Notes: generated from the letters alone by a model not told the origin. Numbered from the stretch's first letter, positions 1-12,483 are shown. The stretch is DNA of 56,282 bases from Amphimedon queenslandica (GCF_000090795.2 NW_003546481.1:65635-121916); one strand, 5' to 3'. Numbers and translations are program-made.

Positions 1-130
1 TCACCACAGTCACTATAATGTATATAAATTCATATATTACAACATACATGTACCTAGCTTTACTGTAGTCAGTGGTGTGTTGAATTCCTCAGTTATTTCA
101 ATCACTTCCTATACAATAATAATAATATTG

Positions 131-2714
131 TCACTGTGCTTGTTTAACAAGGTGATATACATTATGCTTTAACAGATGTACAAGTATAATATTGTTAATG
201 CTTGTATTGATGTATGAAACACTTTGTGCGTTAATTCCTGCTACCTTAATATCACGTCCTCCTAATAGTGACAGATTAATAATATCTGATAATGATTCAT
301 AAGGTAGGATCTCCTTTAATTCTGTATGCCTAGTACCAATAGTAACTAGAAATGGTCGTTGTTCAACTACTGCTGAGAGTACAGCTTTTACACTATGCAC
401 TGTCCTTTCTCTTGGTGTATTCACAGGATAGGCTAGTTCTTTAGGATCAATAACTAACTCTTTTACCTCTAGACTGGGACAGGATTCTTTATAAATACTA
501 ATTACCTCTCCTATCACATCTCTTCTTAGAGACACCATATTGTCACTGTAACCTTTCTCACAGGACATCATTACTAGTACACACTGGCTTTCGTCCACAA
601 TCTCTACCAGTGATCCTACACCATGACCATTAAACCAATAAAGTCCGTTTTTCCAAAATGTACAGTAACGATATAACTTGTCATCTTCTTGAGGTAGAGC
701 CAATTTATAAGCAAGATGTAATGAGAGGACGTGGAAGTATCGAGGAGGAAAGAAATGATGTTTACTAGTACCGGTACACTGTAGACACCATCCAAACTGG
801 TAAACTTGACTAGTCATTTCATCAGGTCTATCAGTAGATAAAAGACATGGAAAGAACAACAACCTTTCTCCTCTTCTTTCTCTCCCTCCCCCCTCCTCCT
901 CTTCCACTGCTAACTGATGGAGGTTTGTCATTCTCAGGAAAGACAGATTCATTTCTTGACAGAGTTCCATATTCTTTAGGAAACAGATCAACATGTCAGG
1001 ATCATATTTAAGGAAAAGTCTAGTCAGACTAGACACACTGACAATACCAGTATTGCTAGCAATGTCAACGTGTTCTTTGAATGTTTCTGGAGCAAAGATA
1101 ATCCCATCCACCTCAGTTAGTAGTATACCCTTATTCACAACAACCCATACTTTGTCTTCACTTTTAAGAACACTGATCAAACCAGTTGAGTGCAACAAAT
1201 GAAGAACATCCAAGACGTCTTCTCTCTTATCTGGTATAAAGTAATCCTTATTGTCCTTACCAGCAGACATTACATCAGAGAGGGTCAGTATATTCTCTTT
1301 CCTTTCCTCCAGTAGACCATACATCATGTGACAATAGAGACTCAAATTCCTTCCACTTGTACTACGAATGGAATCACAGGCACTAGACAACTTTTTAAAG
1401 AAGGAATTCACACCACTTCCACCAAGCTTACGACAATCTAGAAAGACACTATCATACCTTTCCCTTACAATAATCTCCTGTATTTCTTCCTTTCTCCTCC
1501 TTTCAACAGGATTACTTATTTCATCCACATGACTGACTATTACAATAATATGGCAATCATTAAGAGCTTTCTGTGCTTCATTTCTCACAACTGTTAGCCA
1601 CTGATGAAGCTGTTTGGCTGCTTCCCTCTCCAATATATTGACTACTATCAGGAACACACCACCAGAACCTTGTAACAGATTCTCAATGACAGCACTATGA
1701 CTGGAGTAGTATTCTGAATGACCAGCAAAATCATGAAGAATGATGTTACCATGTGTTCTGTGTTGTAGTTTATAGGGAATGATACCAGCAGTACAGGGCA
1801 CTACCCCTCTAACATTTCTGAAGGAACCAAGAGCAATAGAACCAGTAACTGTGTCATTGATGACATGACCAAGAGTACTTTTACCAGCTCCAGGATTACC
1901 CAGAAGGAGAATGTTAACATACGAATCAATTGGGTGAGATATTTTAACGTTACCAAACTTCTTAAAGAGGTGTTTGTCCATGCTTATCAGTGACCATTAT
2001 CTCACAGTTACATTCATTAATTAGGTACTTCACAACACCTATGTGTTTAACAGCAAGATGAAGAACAGTCCGACCGTTATTGTTAGTACAGATAATATTA
2101 TAGTGATGAGTATTGATGGCTTTTAAAAAATCAAGTGATCCTTTAATAGCTGCATAATGTAGAATAGTATTTCCATTCCCATCAGGAGTCATTATATCAC
2201 AGTTACACTCAAAAAGGAAGTACTTTACAACATTTATGTATTCTTTAACAGCAGCAAGATGAAGAACAGTCTGACCAATAGTAGAACAATATTGTTCATC
2301 CATTATATGACCATTGATGTTCATGACCATACACTTCAAGACGTCAAACCATCCTTCACTAGCGACACAATGAAGAAAAGGGACACTGTCATACTTAGTA
2401 GTATATATAGTATCTATAGCTTTCATCATTGGATCACAGCCACACTCTTTAATAAGATATTCCACTATATCAACGTGATTACCTTTAGCAGCAGTATACT
2501 AAAGACAGGATTCACCACAGTAGTATTCATGTGGATCAAAACGGTGAATAGTGACGAGATCTCTTGTAACATCTAACCAGCCATTCCTTATAGAATGATA
2601 AAGCAGGTAAGGTTCATCCTGGTAAAGGACTTCAGGATCCTGTAAACGTAATAACCGAACAGCTTTTTCATGATCTCTTCTTACAAATGCACCCAGAAGT
2701 CGCCGTAGTGCCAT
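131..2714 (-). CDS. Ankyrin-repeat Roc-type GTPase protein (reading frame broken)
   Basis: Read from 2714 down, the first part (to about 1962) holds ankyrin repeats with the usual cores such as TVLHLAAVKEYINVVKYF and TILHYAA. The second part (1981-131, 616 codons) has a Ras-like GTPase core: P-loop GNPGAGKST (about residues 28-36), switch-II DFAGH (about 84-88) and SHVDE where NKxD/TKxD is usual. A long C-terminal region with a winged-helix-like stretch recalls the COR domain of Roc-COR proteins (LRRK and DAPK families). Such proteins are large intracellular signalling GTPases. I see no kinase or death domain. Two lesions interrupt it: an in-frame TAG at 2499-2501 and a frame change at 1962-1981. 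It could be two genes or a decaying gene; the Roc half is open and long, so it may still be made. Confidence 0.75.
1962..1981 (-). other. Frame change between ankyrin and Roc reading frames
   Basis: The ankyrin frame ends DKHGQTPL-stop, while the GTPase frame opens at an ATG 20 bases upstream of that stop. Both frames read well on their own side. Restoring one base near CCTCTTTAAG would join them at the expected ankyrin/GTPase junction. The overlap itself is seen directly; the one-base explanation is inference. Confidence 0.6.
2499..2501 (-). other. In-frame TAG stop inside the ankyrin region
   Basis: On the minus strand the frame reads G-E-S-C-L, stop, Y-T-A-A-K-G-N-H, and continues as a good ankyrin repeat. 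A single change from CAG (Gln) would give this stop. The sequence before it, CCTGTCTTTAG, resembles a splice acceptor, but no convincing donor lies upstream without deleting ankyrin-like coding sequence. I therefore favour a nonsense change or a consensus error. Confidence 0.6.
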
Positions 2715-2775
2715 CTTCTATCTAGCCCTCTCAATGTGCATTTTGGATCACGTGCCATTTTAAATTCTAGATCTT

Positions 2776-2924
2776 ACACTAGGCAACATTTTTGTGGTTA
2801 GTACTGGTTACTTTGATCTTGTAAGCAAGATGTTGCCAGAAATAAGGCTGTTCTACTTCTGGCAACATGTTGCTTACAAGATCGAAGTAACCACAAATGT
2901 TGCTAGCAACATGTTGCCTAGTGT
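2776..2924. repeat. Fold-back (MITE-like) inverted repeat, 149 bp
   Basis: The ends are inverted copies: ACACTAGGCAACAT at the left and, read on the minus strand, ACACTAGGCAACATGTTGC at the right. Internally GTTACTTTGATCTTGTAAGC is matched by its near-exact reverse complement. The loop is about 20 bases. It sits 60 bp upstream of the ankyrin-Roc start codon, so it may touch that promoter. Confidence 0.75.
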
Positions 2925-3334
2925 ATGGGGGCCTTTACATACACCGGGCCCACACTCTATCCTAAAGGCAACCAATGGGAAAAATAATTAAACATACAGA
3001 GATACCTAGTCTTCCTCCATTCCCTACTCTACCATTAGACTCCTTTACATTAAGTTATTTCTTGTTGGCACTGATACAGGGGATCAAGCAGTCTTGCAAG
3101 CCACACCCTTCCCGCCTATTGTCATTGGGGTGAATGTAGGTGAATGTGTACTAGGACATTAATGTCATCATCATAGCTTGCCCCTTTTAGCCAACTCAAG
3201 TGGTCAATAGAAGCCTTAAGTCATTGATGAAGACAATGATAAAATTATTTTTGAATACTCTTAAAACTTGGTCATTGAATAATAAGAAAAGATAATTATA
3301 TCTAAAACAAACTTTAAAATTTTTTTAATAATAA
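2925..3334. other. Spacer, nothing recognised
   Basis: This lies between the fold-back element and the 3' end of the aspartate aminotransferase gene. It is AT-rich, has no ORF of note and no clear motif. It probably includes the 3' UTR of the minus-strand aminotransferase gene. Confidence 0.5.
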
Positions 3335-5987
3335 TTATTTCATAACTGAATGTATTGCATTAGCCAAATAGCCAATTTCACTAGTTCTCAAAGCTACTAC
3401 TGGGACACGACCTGCCTTACTCATGTAGATGGCATAATCTTTTTCTAGCATTGCAACCTAAACAGAGTATAAAGTTAACACTGACATGCTTTCAATGCAA
3501 TAAAGTATTATAAATTATTAAAAAAAATAATATGGTATAGCTCCAAATTTTCTTCGGTCAAAATTTTCCTCAAACTCATCATGTATTTTTGTTTGAAAAA
3601 TTTTTAATTGACAAAATTTTTGTTCTGCAGAAATTGTGGATCAATAACAAAGATGATAAAAATTTGACAAAAATTAATTTTTAACAAAAAATCAAGATTT
3701 TGACAAAATTTTTGATCGACAAAAATTTGGAGCTATGCAGCATTATAAATGTAGATATTACAATTATATACTTTTAAACATCTAGATTATTATACTTATA
3801 GATATGTGACCTGTTCTTCAGAGAGGCTAGTGAAACAAAACCATCCTTTCTGTCTTAGAATATGAGACCAATCTCTCTTAGATCCTATACATACAAGCAC
3901 ATTATCATCACAAGGCTATCATGCATTATGTACTGATTACCAGTTTTAACTAATGCATCGTGAAAGGCAACCCTCTTTGACTGTATGTCTTCAAAGACAA
4001 CATTAAACTCCTTTAACCTATAATAGTGCATTTCACGTAGTATATACCACAGGATTATAGAGTACATGAAAGAAATAACATATATGCCATATACCATATA
4101 GCTGGAAAAGTTTGCGGGAATTATATTTTGCAATTTTGTACCCATATAGCTAATTTTAATGTTTGTGGAATTTAATTTTGCTGGTGTAGGCGTGTACACC
4201 CATTACTTATTATAATGCTTTGCGGAATTAAAATTGTGCGATTTTATGATGAACAGCAAACAGCAAAATTAAATTCCAGCAAATATTTCCAGCTATACGG
4301 TAATTTGCATGTGTAAAGTTTTGTGATTTGGCTGCAAATTTTAATTTGTGAATAAAAATTTCACATGTTTACAGTAACAATTCAGATCAAAGTAACTGGT
4401 CAATAAATGATCAGCATGGTCAGTAAAAACCGACATTTAATTAAATGTAGGTGAGTCTCTATCTAGTCTGCTGCTATGTTTTCTTTTGTTTTATTTGTGG
4501 CCAACACATTTTTATGAAGAAATATAGAAATTAAAACTCAGTGAAATCTTGTCTTGTGAGGTAGAACCTACATGTACTTTAAGCATGCCTTGTGGACTTT
4601 AATTTCGCAAATCTTTACAAAATGTATAAATTGTGAAATTTAATCACCACAAAATATATGGCATGTACAGTAATTTGGTAACACCAAATGTATCAAAAGT
4701 GAATGTTTATACAAATTACTCACCATTGATTTCTGTACTGTGGGTTAGTAAGTATCTCCGTTGCAATCCTAGCCCCATTGATTGGTGGATTGGAATACAT
4801 AGGACGTATGACAAGCTTCAAGTGAGACTCAACAATCCTTTTCTCATCAACAGAAGAGCATACAATAGTAGCAGTCCCTACTCTCTCACCTACAATGGAA
4901 GCAAAAAATTGGGTTTCCACAAAGCATAATGTTAAGTGAGCTAAACAGCAGAGCTGTTATAGCATATGGAGCACCTTTGAAAATTCATAAAAAAATTCAA
5001 TTTTGATCAGAATGAGCTTCCCTACACAACATAAAAGCATGTACCATACAGTATGATTTATTGGCTAGGAATCAATATTGGTGATTGGCGGTTCTATGAA
5101 GAAATCGCCAATATAAAATCCGCCATTTTGTTTCAATCTGAGCATGCTCAACATGTGGCACAAAATCGCCAATATAAAATTTGCCAATTCCTTTCCACAG
5201 GCAAATTCATCAAATATTACTCCCACTAATAAATCATCTTGTAGGGTATTTATATTTTTAAATTATAAAAACAGAATTCTCTCCTTTTCGCTTTTCACAA
5301 AATTTGGCACAAGACCATGGCACTACAGTACAGGAACTTTGGCCCGATATTTTACCAACTTTAAAAATTCCTAAAAAATTCAAATGTGATCGTAATCAGC
5401 TCAAACTTTCTACACAACAAGAAGCATGTAAATGTATTTTAAAATAAAAATTGAGGATTCTCTCTTTTTCAATTTTGGCAAAATTTGGCCCGAGACTATG
5501 TATTACAGTACATGGTCTCGGGCCAAATTTTGCCACTATAATAGTACAGAGACTTGGCTGAACTTTGAAAAACTTTAAGAATTTATTATTAGCATTGCTT
5601 ACCATACAGTCCAAAATTTTTGGAGAAAGTCTGACAAATGGCTACATTGTTTCCATCATCTACCAATCTTCTTATACTAGTAGCATCTTTCTCATGACTA
5701 CCACTGGCAAAGCCTTGATAAACATTATCAATTACAACAAAGTGGCCACAATCCTATTCAATTATGATGAACAAGATCTCTGTATGTATCAAGCAATACA
5801 AACCTTGCATATCTTTGATATTTCGTTCCACTCTTCAACCTAAGAAAGTTAATTGATACAAAATAAATTAATCATATAATTGCATTAGTATGCATCATGT
5901 GATGGTTCTAACCACTGGGTCTACTCCAGTTGGATTGTGTCCACAAGCTTGAAACAGAACAACAGAATGCTTGGGAATTGACTACAA

Positions 5988-6020
<33 letters not shown>

Positions 6021-6859
6021 CTGACAAAGTTTTTAGAGCCTTGAGTGGAGGTATACCTTTAGATCTTGGTAAAGTCCTTCTGAATCTAACCCGCCAGTCT
6101 TCCAGTTATAGTATCGAAAGGATTTCACACTAAACCCAGCTTCCCTAGGCATAAATAATTGTAAATATATACCGTAGCAACTAGCAAATAATTTTCTCAT
6201 TTACTTGAAAATAGGTGCATGGTTAGGCCAAGTGTATTCAGAAATATAAAGAGTCTTCTCATATGGATAGTGTTTAGCCTACACGCACATGCCATTTGTA
6301 AACAAACACTACTAATATAATACTATACTGACCAGGAAGGTAGCAATGACTCTGAGGGCACTTGTACCAGCTACTGTCTGAGCTGTTGCACACTGAAGTG
6401 AAATTAAAAAAAAACACATTATTATTAGATGCAGAGCCCCTTCCCTCTCTCTCTTACTAGACCTCCAATCACTGCTTTGCTCTCACTTCCAAGTGCAAAC
6501 TCAAGAGAGGCTCTTCTAAAACTCTCCAGTCCCAGTATCCCTGCGTACTCTTTGTCCAACCCTTTTCCAGCAATATACTTCTCAACCTTTACGGCAACAA
6601 TAATCAAAAATAATAATCATAAAAAAATTGTTACTTCATGGACAACGGGAAAGACAAATGAGCTGCCATCGTCATTGCTGTATACGCCAATAGCTAGGTT
6701 GACTTTTGGGGATCTGGAGTCTTTCTTGCAAGCTTCAGAAAGACCAAATGTCACATCAATAGGTGCCATTTTTAATGAAGACCATGGAGTGTCCCTGCAG
6801 TTGAATCAAATAATAAAATCAAAGAAAAACAAATGGAGTGAAGTTCACCTTACTGCCAT
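3335..6859 (-). CDS. GOT2: Aspartate aminotransferase (GOT2-like)
   Basis: A PLP enzyme interconverting aspartate and 2-oxoglutarate with oxaloacetate and glutamate, part of the malate-aspartate shuttle. Thirteen exons: 6849-6859, 6635-6794, 6458-6586, 6333-6392, 6205-6278, 6057-6144, 5913-5981, 5804-5839, 5603-5753, 4724-4889, 3941-4017, 3811-3884, 3335-3457. They sum to 1218 nt, 405 residues. Visible family motifs: HNPTGVDP near residue 190, [11 protein letters not shown], the PLP-lysine segment [12 protein letters not shown] near 254, and [15 protein letters not shown], which is closer to the mitochondrial than the cytosolic isoform. The C-terminus AGRV...[11 protein letters not shown] matches the family end. 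The start reads [12 protein letters not shown] and an in-frame stop lies just upstream, so no normal mitochondrial presequence is visible; a further 5' exon may exist. Confidence 0.95.
3533..3741. repeat. Fold-back element in a GOT2 intron
   Basis: Terminal inverted repeats ATAGCTCCAAATTTT and AAAATTTGGAGCTAT enclose about 200 bp rich in TTGACAAAATTTTTG. It lies in the intron between exons 3335-3457 and 3811-3884. A related motif occurs at 36780-36870 in a COMMD2 intron. Confidence 0.65.
4091..4314. repeat. Fold-back element in a GOT2 intron
   Basis: The left end TACCATATAGCTGGAAAAG is mirrored by CCAGCTATACGGTA at the right. The interior has mirrored GGAATTTAATTTTG segments. Its ends resemble those of the element at 11627-11842. 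Confidence 0.65.
5050..5580. repeat. Degenerate dispersed repeats in a GOT2 intron
   Basis: 5050-5200 contains CGCCAATATAAAATCCGCC plus a core (CCATTTTG...GAGCATGCTCAACATG) shared with the 205-bp fold-back family at 22185, 23549, 31678 and 54699. 5330-5580 has two diverged copies of a motif built on AATTTGGC, a short tract and ACTTTAAAAATT. The boundaries are soft. Confidence 0.4.
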
Positions 6860-7100
6860 TGGTGCTAGTTTGAGACACGCCTACTTAGGATATCTTAACC
6901 ACGTGAGCTCACGTGGTCTAACACAATTAAGATCACAAAAAATTAATAAATACTTAAAATAGAATAAAAAGCAAATAATGCCTAATGTGACCCTTAGCAG
7001 TCCACATTTAAAAAGATAAAAAAATTAATTAATTAAATATTATTAACGTAACACTGTTATACTGAACTAAACTAATAAAATGCAGTCTCGTAGAACAACA

Positions 7101-10100
7101 CTAAGATAGCTCAACATTTGTCTTGTCCTCTCCCTCCTTCACTTGGTCTTTCTTCTTTGGATAAGTCAAAGCAGCAATGACATAACAAGTTATGGCAATA
7201 AAATTAATGGGTATCCCCAAACCAATCGCACTGTAGCTCAGCTGGTCTTTATCGTGAATCCAACAGCTACCACGTCTACCACACTCATACTGCCATGATA
7301 TGCAGGCAGCATCAAATAGAGCACCAAATATAATGGGGCCAGGGATTGAGCCAAAAACTCTGAACATAGCAGACTGCACACCTAATGCAAGTGCTCTTTG
7401 ATCATCAGCAACACACCTGCAAATCAACACTGAATATAATTGACAAATTAGTGTTTTGTTATACCTTAGCATGAAGTGGATGAATGGTAGTTGGACACTT
7501 AGAGCAAGGAAAGTAATGACTATGAGACCAAGGAGTGCTGTTAGGATTATGCTAAGACACTGATCAGAGCAGTAACCATCTGAAGCTGTTGCGTTGGAGA
7601 AAAACGTTGCATTGCCATAGAGGGATTCAGCAATGCAAGTGCAATTGGTAAAAAAGAGTGTCTGCATTAAAAAACAAGAAGCATAATGTTGTACACAGTG
7701 ACAAAAGGGCTTACTCCATCTCCTAAAGTTTCCTTGCTACAGCCAGCAAGACACGGGGAGAAGTAACTGAGGTCATCAGAGCCACAAACAGGATCAAAAA
7801 CAGCCAAAGTGCAGTTGCATAGTCCGGCACAACTTTTGGGATCAACGTTGAGAGTCTGAGACCTATCATTGTCCATTAACTAAGTGAAATAATAATAATC
7901 ATGAAAAATTTACCCATCAGGATAAGCTTCATTAATGCCAACTACATTCACTTGTGGGCAATGGAGGAGGAAAATCAACAGAAGAGGAACAAGTATTAGC
8001 GTTATAATTGCTACTAAGAATGCATTTATTCTGCCACGCAATTTACAGCCATAGACCAATATAGCTCCAGCCAATGTACCAAAAACTGTATAAAATAAAA
8101 ACAATAAAATTGTAATAAGATCAAAAGTGATGCCATAATTTTAGGTGGCCATACCTTAAGCCTACTATTTTTAGCGTCTACTAAATTTAGCTATATTAGT
8201 GAGAGAGCTTTAAACCGCTAAATTAAATAGACCCCAAAATAATTATTATTCATTAAAATGGTTATTATTTATAGTTAATTTGGTTAAAAACGCTAAAATT
8301 AGTAACGCTAAACATGACTTTTGCTGATTTCGCTAAAATTAGTAGACGCAAATAATAGTAGGCTTAAGGTAACTCAATAAATTTTAGTTGGATTGTGCCT
8401 GAACTTTCTTCATAGCATAAGGACATCAATATACATCACAAAATGTAATAAAGATTAGGCGTAATTTTGGAACCATTTTTTGGAAAAATGTAAAAATGAA
8501 CCAATTCCTTAAATTGGCTGTAACTTAAAAATTATAGTCGGAATCAGCTCAGACTTTTTACATAGCATAAGGACATTAATGTGTATCAGTAAAAGTAATA
8601 AACATTGGAAATCATTTAGGAACCATTTTTTAGAAAAGAGCATGGCTATAACAGGGTTTTTCAAAAATTGAAAAATTAAAAAAAACAGCCATAGCTTAAA
8701 AAGTTTTAAGTCAGAATTGATTCAAACTTTCTACATAGCATAAGTACATCAATATCTATCAATACAAGCAAACTCACATCCTCCTGGTATGGCAATTGCT
8801 CCAACTATGACCCCTGCTGTAGCTGCTGTGAGATTGAACTGAACCTCATAAAACTGTGGAGCAAATGTTATAACGCCTTGAAGAAAAAGCGAGATAATAG
8901 AAAAACCGACAGTGATAAAAGCAAATGACGGATTAAATAAAAGTCTCTTCAGTTGAATGGGAAACATTTTCACTGATTTACTAAGACCTTTATCATCTTT
9001 ATTAGTGTCAGAATAAGACCTAGCCATCTCCTTTAGCCTCTCCTGCTTCACAAGGTAACTGTCAGGCAAATAGCGTGGGAACATCAAGAAGGGTATTGAG
9101 AGACACCACATGATGCATGCAAAGAGTATATATGGTATCCACCAGGCTCCAACCCATGCTGGATCACTAGGTGTTAGTGTAGTCTCAACCCATGGATCAA
9201 CATACATACCAAGGAAGGCACTGCCCAGTCCATAGCCAATCAATGGGCCACATACTAAAGTCATGGCAAAGACACCAATGTGAAGGGCTACGTACTTAGG
9301 ATGGACAATCTCGTCAAGGTAGGCCATTCCCAGCGTGTAGGTTGGAGTTGCTGCTATTCCAATCACAATACTGCTCAGTAGGAACATAGCATAAGCTCCT
9401 GAATTAACGTCACTGCAATCCTCGTTGCTCAATCGACTATCAAGACACTCTTCCTCTAAAATACCTTCGGTTCCGCCAACAGAATATCTAAAATCAAATA
9501 AAGTAATGTGCAATCTTTATTAGGCTCACATACCGTCCAAAGAAGAATTGTGGCATTGCAAATAGCAGAGCCCCAAAACCTTCCAGCAACAAGCAGCATC
9601 CTAGGAGGCGAGGTCGATGAACATTTTGAGCAAAGTAAGTAATGAATATGACCCCGATGAGTACGGTTGCATCATATACTGGGGATATAGCACCTGCAGC
9701 AACACTACTGAAACTGTATCGGACTTGAAGTGTAGATAAGACTGTCGATAGAAGACCTACATTTTTTTATAAGAGTATATGTAATGTATGTGTATACATA
9801 TTATGGTTAATGAGGAGTTTGATTGCTAATTCATTAAGGCATCAATAAAGAAATTCATGAGGTAAACTCCCACAAGAGGCTATCCCATTATTCAAAGAGA
9901 TACTAGTTATCAGTGACTTAATTGTTTTAAAATCAAAAATAATAATATCATTGACATTACCAGTACCATAGATTAATACCACCCGTATCATGAAATCTCT
10001 GCTCTAGATGGTAAATTAAAAAATATGGCAAGCGGAGTGTTGCTCTTTATTTTTTAAAAGCTTGGGTTTTGTTGACACCTAAGTTAACACCTCAAGGTGC

Positions 10101-10408
10101 AAGCTAATTTACAAGCCCATTACAACCATTTATGTTACAACCTAATGAAAGCTTTCCTTATTACCTGAAACTAGTCCAGTCTGTAGGAAGGAGAAAGTTG
10201 AGAGGATGAATGTAAAGAAAACCTTCCTAGCGAACAAGTACTGCATCCATTTGGGATGGCAAGGCCCACAGCCAAAGTAATATGGTTTACGCAGCTCATC
10301 TTCTTCTTCAGACCTTGTTTCAGATACATTTGCCTTTGCAGCGTCTTTATCGAGGTCTTCATTGAGAGTTCTCTCTCTAGCCCTCCCTTTTTCCAGTTCT
10401 TGCTCCAT
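7101..10408 (-). CDS. Organic anion transporter, SLCO/OATP family
   Basis: A multi-pass plasma-membrane transporter of the SLCO family, which moves amphipathic organic anions such as conjugated steroids and eicosanoids; the substrate here cannot be told. Seven exons: 10165-10408, 9534-9756, 8778-9487, 7914-8085, 7715-7862, 7465-7661, 7101-7416, total 2010 nt, 669 residues, the usual family length. Evidence: a hydrophilic N-terminus, then many hydrophobic helices, and the large extracellular Kazal-like loop at about residues 460-500 with the pattern C-x3-C-x-C and DPVCGSDDLSYFSPCLAGC, typical of OATPs. The acceptor of exon 5 was placed at 7862 because the nearer AG would put a stop in frame. 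The start MEQELEKGRARERT is the first Met and follows a short spacer. The C-terminus is a charged Lys/Glu tail. Confidence 0.92.
8152..8371. repeat. Fold-back element in an SLCO intron, 220 bp
   Basis: The left end TACCTTAAGCCTACTATTTT and the right end AATAGTAGGCTTAAGGTA are inverted copies. The interior repeats AGCGTCTACTAAATTTAGC and its complement. A clean MITE-like structure. Confidence 0.8.
8372..8770 (-). repeat. Three diverged units of the ~180-bp dispersed satellite
   Basis: The block CATAGCATAAGGACATCAAT recurs at about 8415, 8562 and 8736, followed by an AT-rich spacer and AACCATTTTTTGGAAAA. The reverse complement (CCAAAAAATGGCTCC, TGATGTCCTTATGC) is the same family as the plus-strand array at 20200-21345. 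Confidence 0.65.
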
Positions 10409-10801
10409 TTCTGTTAAGGGCGGAGCTAATTTATAACAAGCTCCGCCCTTTCCCTGGAGAGATCATGGATGGTAATCAAAGAATGAAGACTGATGAAGAT
10501 TGAAGACCGTTACTACCATCAAGAGGAGGTAATGTACTCTTGGTAAATGTAAAAATGAATCTAGTCTATAATAGAGTAGATCTGACTGACTCTTGTTCAA
10601 TAATTATAGCCTAATCATGCATGCACCTTTCATGCACTATGCCCATGCATGCCACTGATGTAATTTATGTATGTTATGAATAAATCCTCCAAATCCAAAC
10701 TTCTCTTAACAAATAACTAATCAAATGCATTAATGGAGCGAGCTTGAGTCAGTTGTGGTTATGCACTGACTCTGCTGCTAGCTTGGCTGCTTTTATAATT
10801 A

Positions 10802-11458
10802 AATCTAGACATGGGCGTAGGCAGACTAGGAAAGAAGGTCGGGCAAGGAGAAAATGGTGGGCGCGCGAAGCGCGTCAAAATTTTGGCCACACCCCTTTTT
10901 GCCGCCCGAAATATGGCGATTTCACACTATCATCAAGATGCATGCATACACAATTATTATTGTTTTATCGTAATCAGGTAGAAGAAATTTTTCGTGATAT
11001 GGTGGCTTTGAAAAACCCAGTTAACAAAAAATGAGGCGAGTCCCAGAGCTTAGAAGACAAATCTATTCCTATATATAAAAGATATAGGTGCAAACAGCAT
11101 GGAAGATTGACGTTTGCTCGCCATTTCAATAATTAACTTGGGCGTCACTAATAATTAACTTGATATCATAATTCATAACTTGAATACAATGGCTGCTGCT
11201 AGAGCTCTGGCTCTCTCAGCTTCTTCCTCACTCCTCAGGCTAAGTGACAGTCACAGACTGATAGTATAGTTCCAGTGTCCAATTACACCTGTGGTAATGA
11301 TAGTCTGACAGTCTCACATACAGTGGCACACTCAGTCTTGCCCAACCACCTTGCCCAAGCTTCTGCCCTCACTGCCCTTGCCCACAGGTCAGCTCACAGA
11401 GTCTGGTCGGGCATTGCCCCTATATGCCCGACCCTGCCTACGCCTATGAATCTAGAGT
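10802..11458. mobile_element. Non-autonomous DNA-transposon-like element
   Basis: The left end reads TCTAGACATGGGCGTAGGCA; the right end on the other strand reads TCTAGATTCATAGGCGTAGG. Inside both ends the match continues (GGTCGGGCA). The interior carries no transposase. The element is noticeably more GC-rich than its flanks, including a GCGCGCGAAGCGCG palindrome at about 10860. Superfamily not assigned. Confidence 0.6.
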
Positions 11459-11626
11459 CTTGAATGCCCATCATAACCATCTAAAGATGAAGAATAGCAT
11501 CCTTTTGATTCCAGGCAGTTAAGTCATTGACATTGAGCTCAAGCTTTCTTCTTGCTTCATAGTTCATACATGCACACGTGTTTTGCAATATTTTATTAGA
11601 ATGATGCTACCGCATTAGATCATTGA

Positions 11627-11842
11627 CAGATAAATACCATACAGCTGGAAAGTTTCGTGGCCCAAAACATTTGTGGTTTGGAATGACACCACAAAATAAA
11701 AAACCACAAAATATTTGCAGGTTAATGAGAGGCGTAGGTGCTTCGCTGATGATCCACAAAAATAAAAACGACAAATAGACTGGGAGCCACCAAACCACGA
11801 AAGTTTTTTGCCATGAAACTTTCTGGCTTTAGGGTAGATTAG
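11627..11842. repeat. Fold-back element, about 215 bp
   Basis: The left arm ATACCATACAGCTGGAAAGT is mirrored by GAAACTTTCTGGCTTTAGGGTA on the right. Inner copies of ACCACAAA...TTTGTGG also pair. Terminal sequence resembles the element at 4091-4314. Confidence 0.6.
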
Positions 11843-12218
11843 TAGTGCACACATGGGGCAAGACCAGAAGATGGGTGTGACTGGAGACACATGTGCATAC
11901 AGTAGACTTATGCTATAGTGGGGCTCACTCAAGTCAAGTTTGCCCCAATTAGTATATTTAGTTTAAATTTTGTTTGCATTTGTCTGTTCATTTCTGTTTC
12001 GGCATATTTGACTCAGACCTCCAGGGCTCAGTGCTATCTCTAAATTATCCTCCTCATATTTGTGTCACTGGGAAGTTGTTATTATTTTGATTTTGTTACA
12101 TTCAGGTGACCCTCACTCGTATAACTATCTTATGCAACGTCTATCTGTCGCTATACAAAAGAGCAATATGGTATCAGTTCTGGGATCATTAGGCAAGGAG
12201 AGTTCGGACTTTATTGAC

Positions 12219-12251
12219 TAATTATTGTTATTATTATTATTATTATTATTA

Positions 12252-12286
<35 letters not shown>

Positions 12287-12325
12287 GAAAGTTAGAATTA
12301 GGACAAAGTTAGGGCAGGATGAAAA

Positions 12326-12364
<39 letters not shown>

Positions 12365-12442
12365 AAAAGAAAAGAAACACTTAGGAGTAGGATAGATAGG
12401 ACATATGTATAATACAGAAGATGGAAGAAAGAGAGAGATGGG

Positions 12443-12483
<41 letters not shown>

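Noticed and set aside
2499-2560. An intron explaining the in-frame TAG
   Set aside because: CCTGTCTTTAG looks like an acceptor, but every possible donor upstream would delete good ankyrin-like coding sequence and leave too short an intron.
7863-7913. Exon 5 of SLCO starting at the nearer AG (about 7880)
   Set aside because: That acceptor puts a stop in frame after GG|T. The acceptor at 7862 restores phase, and the total then becomes a multiple of three.
10744-11034. Plus-strand 96-codon frame
   Set aside because: It overlaps the left end of a TIR element, has no family resemblance and no splice or promoter support.
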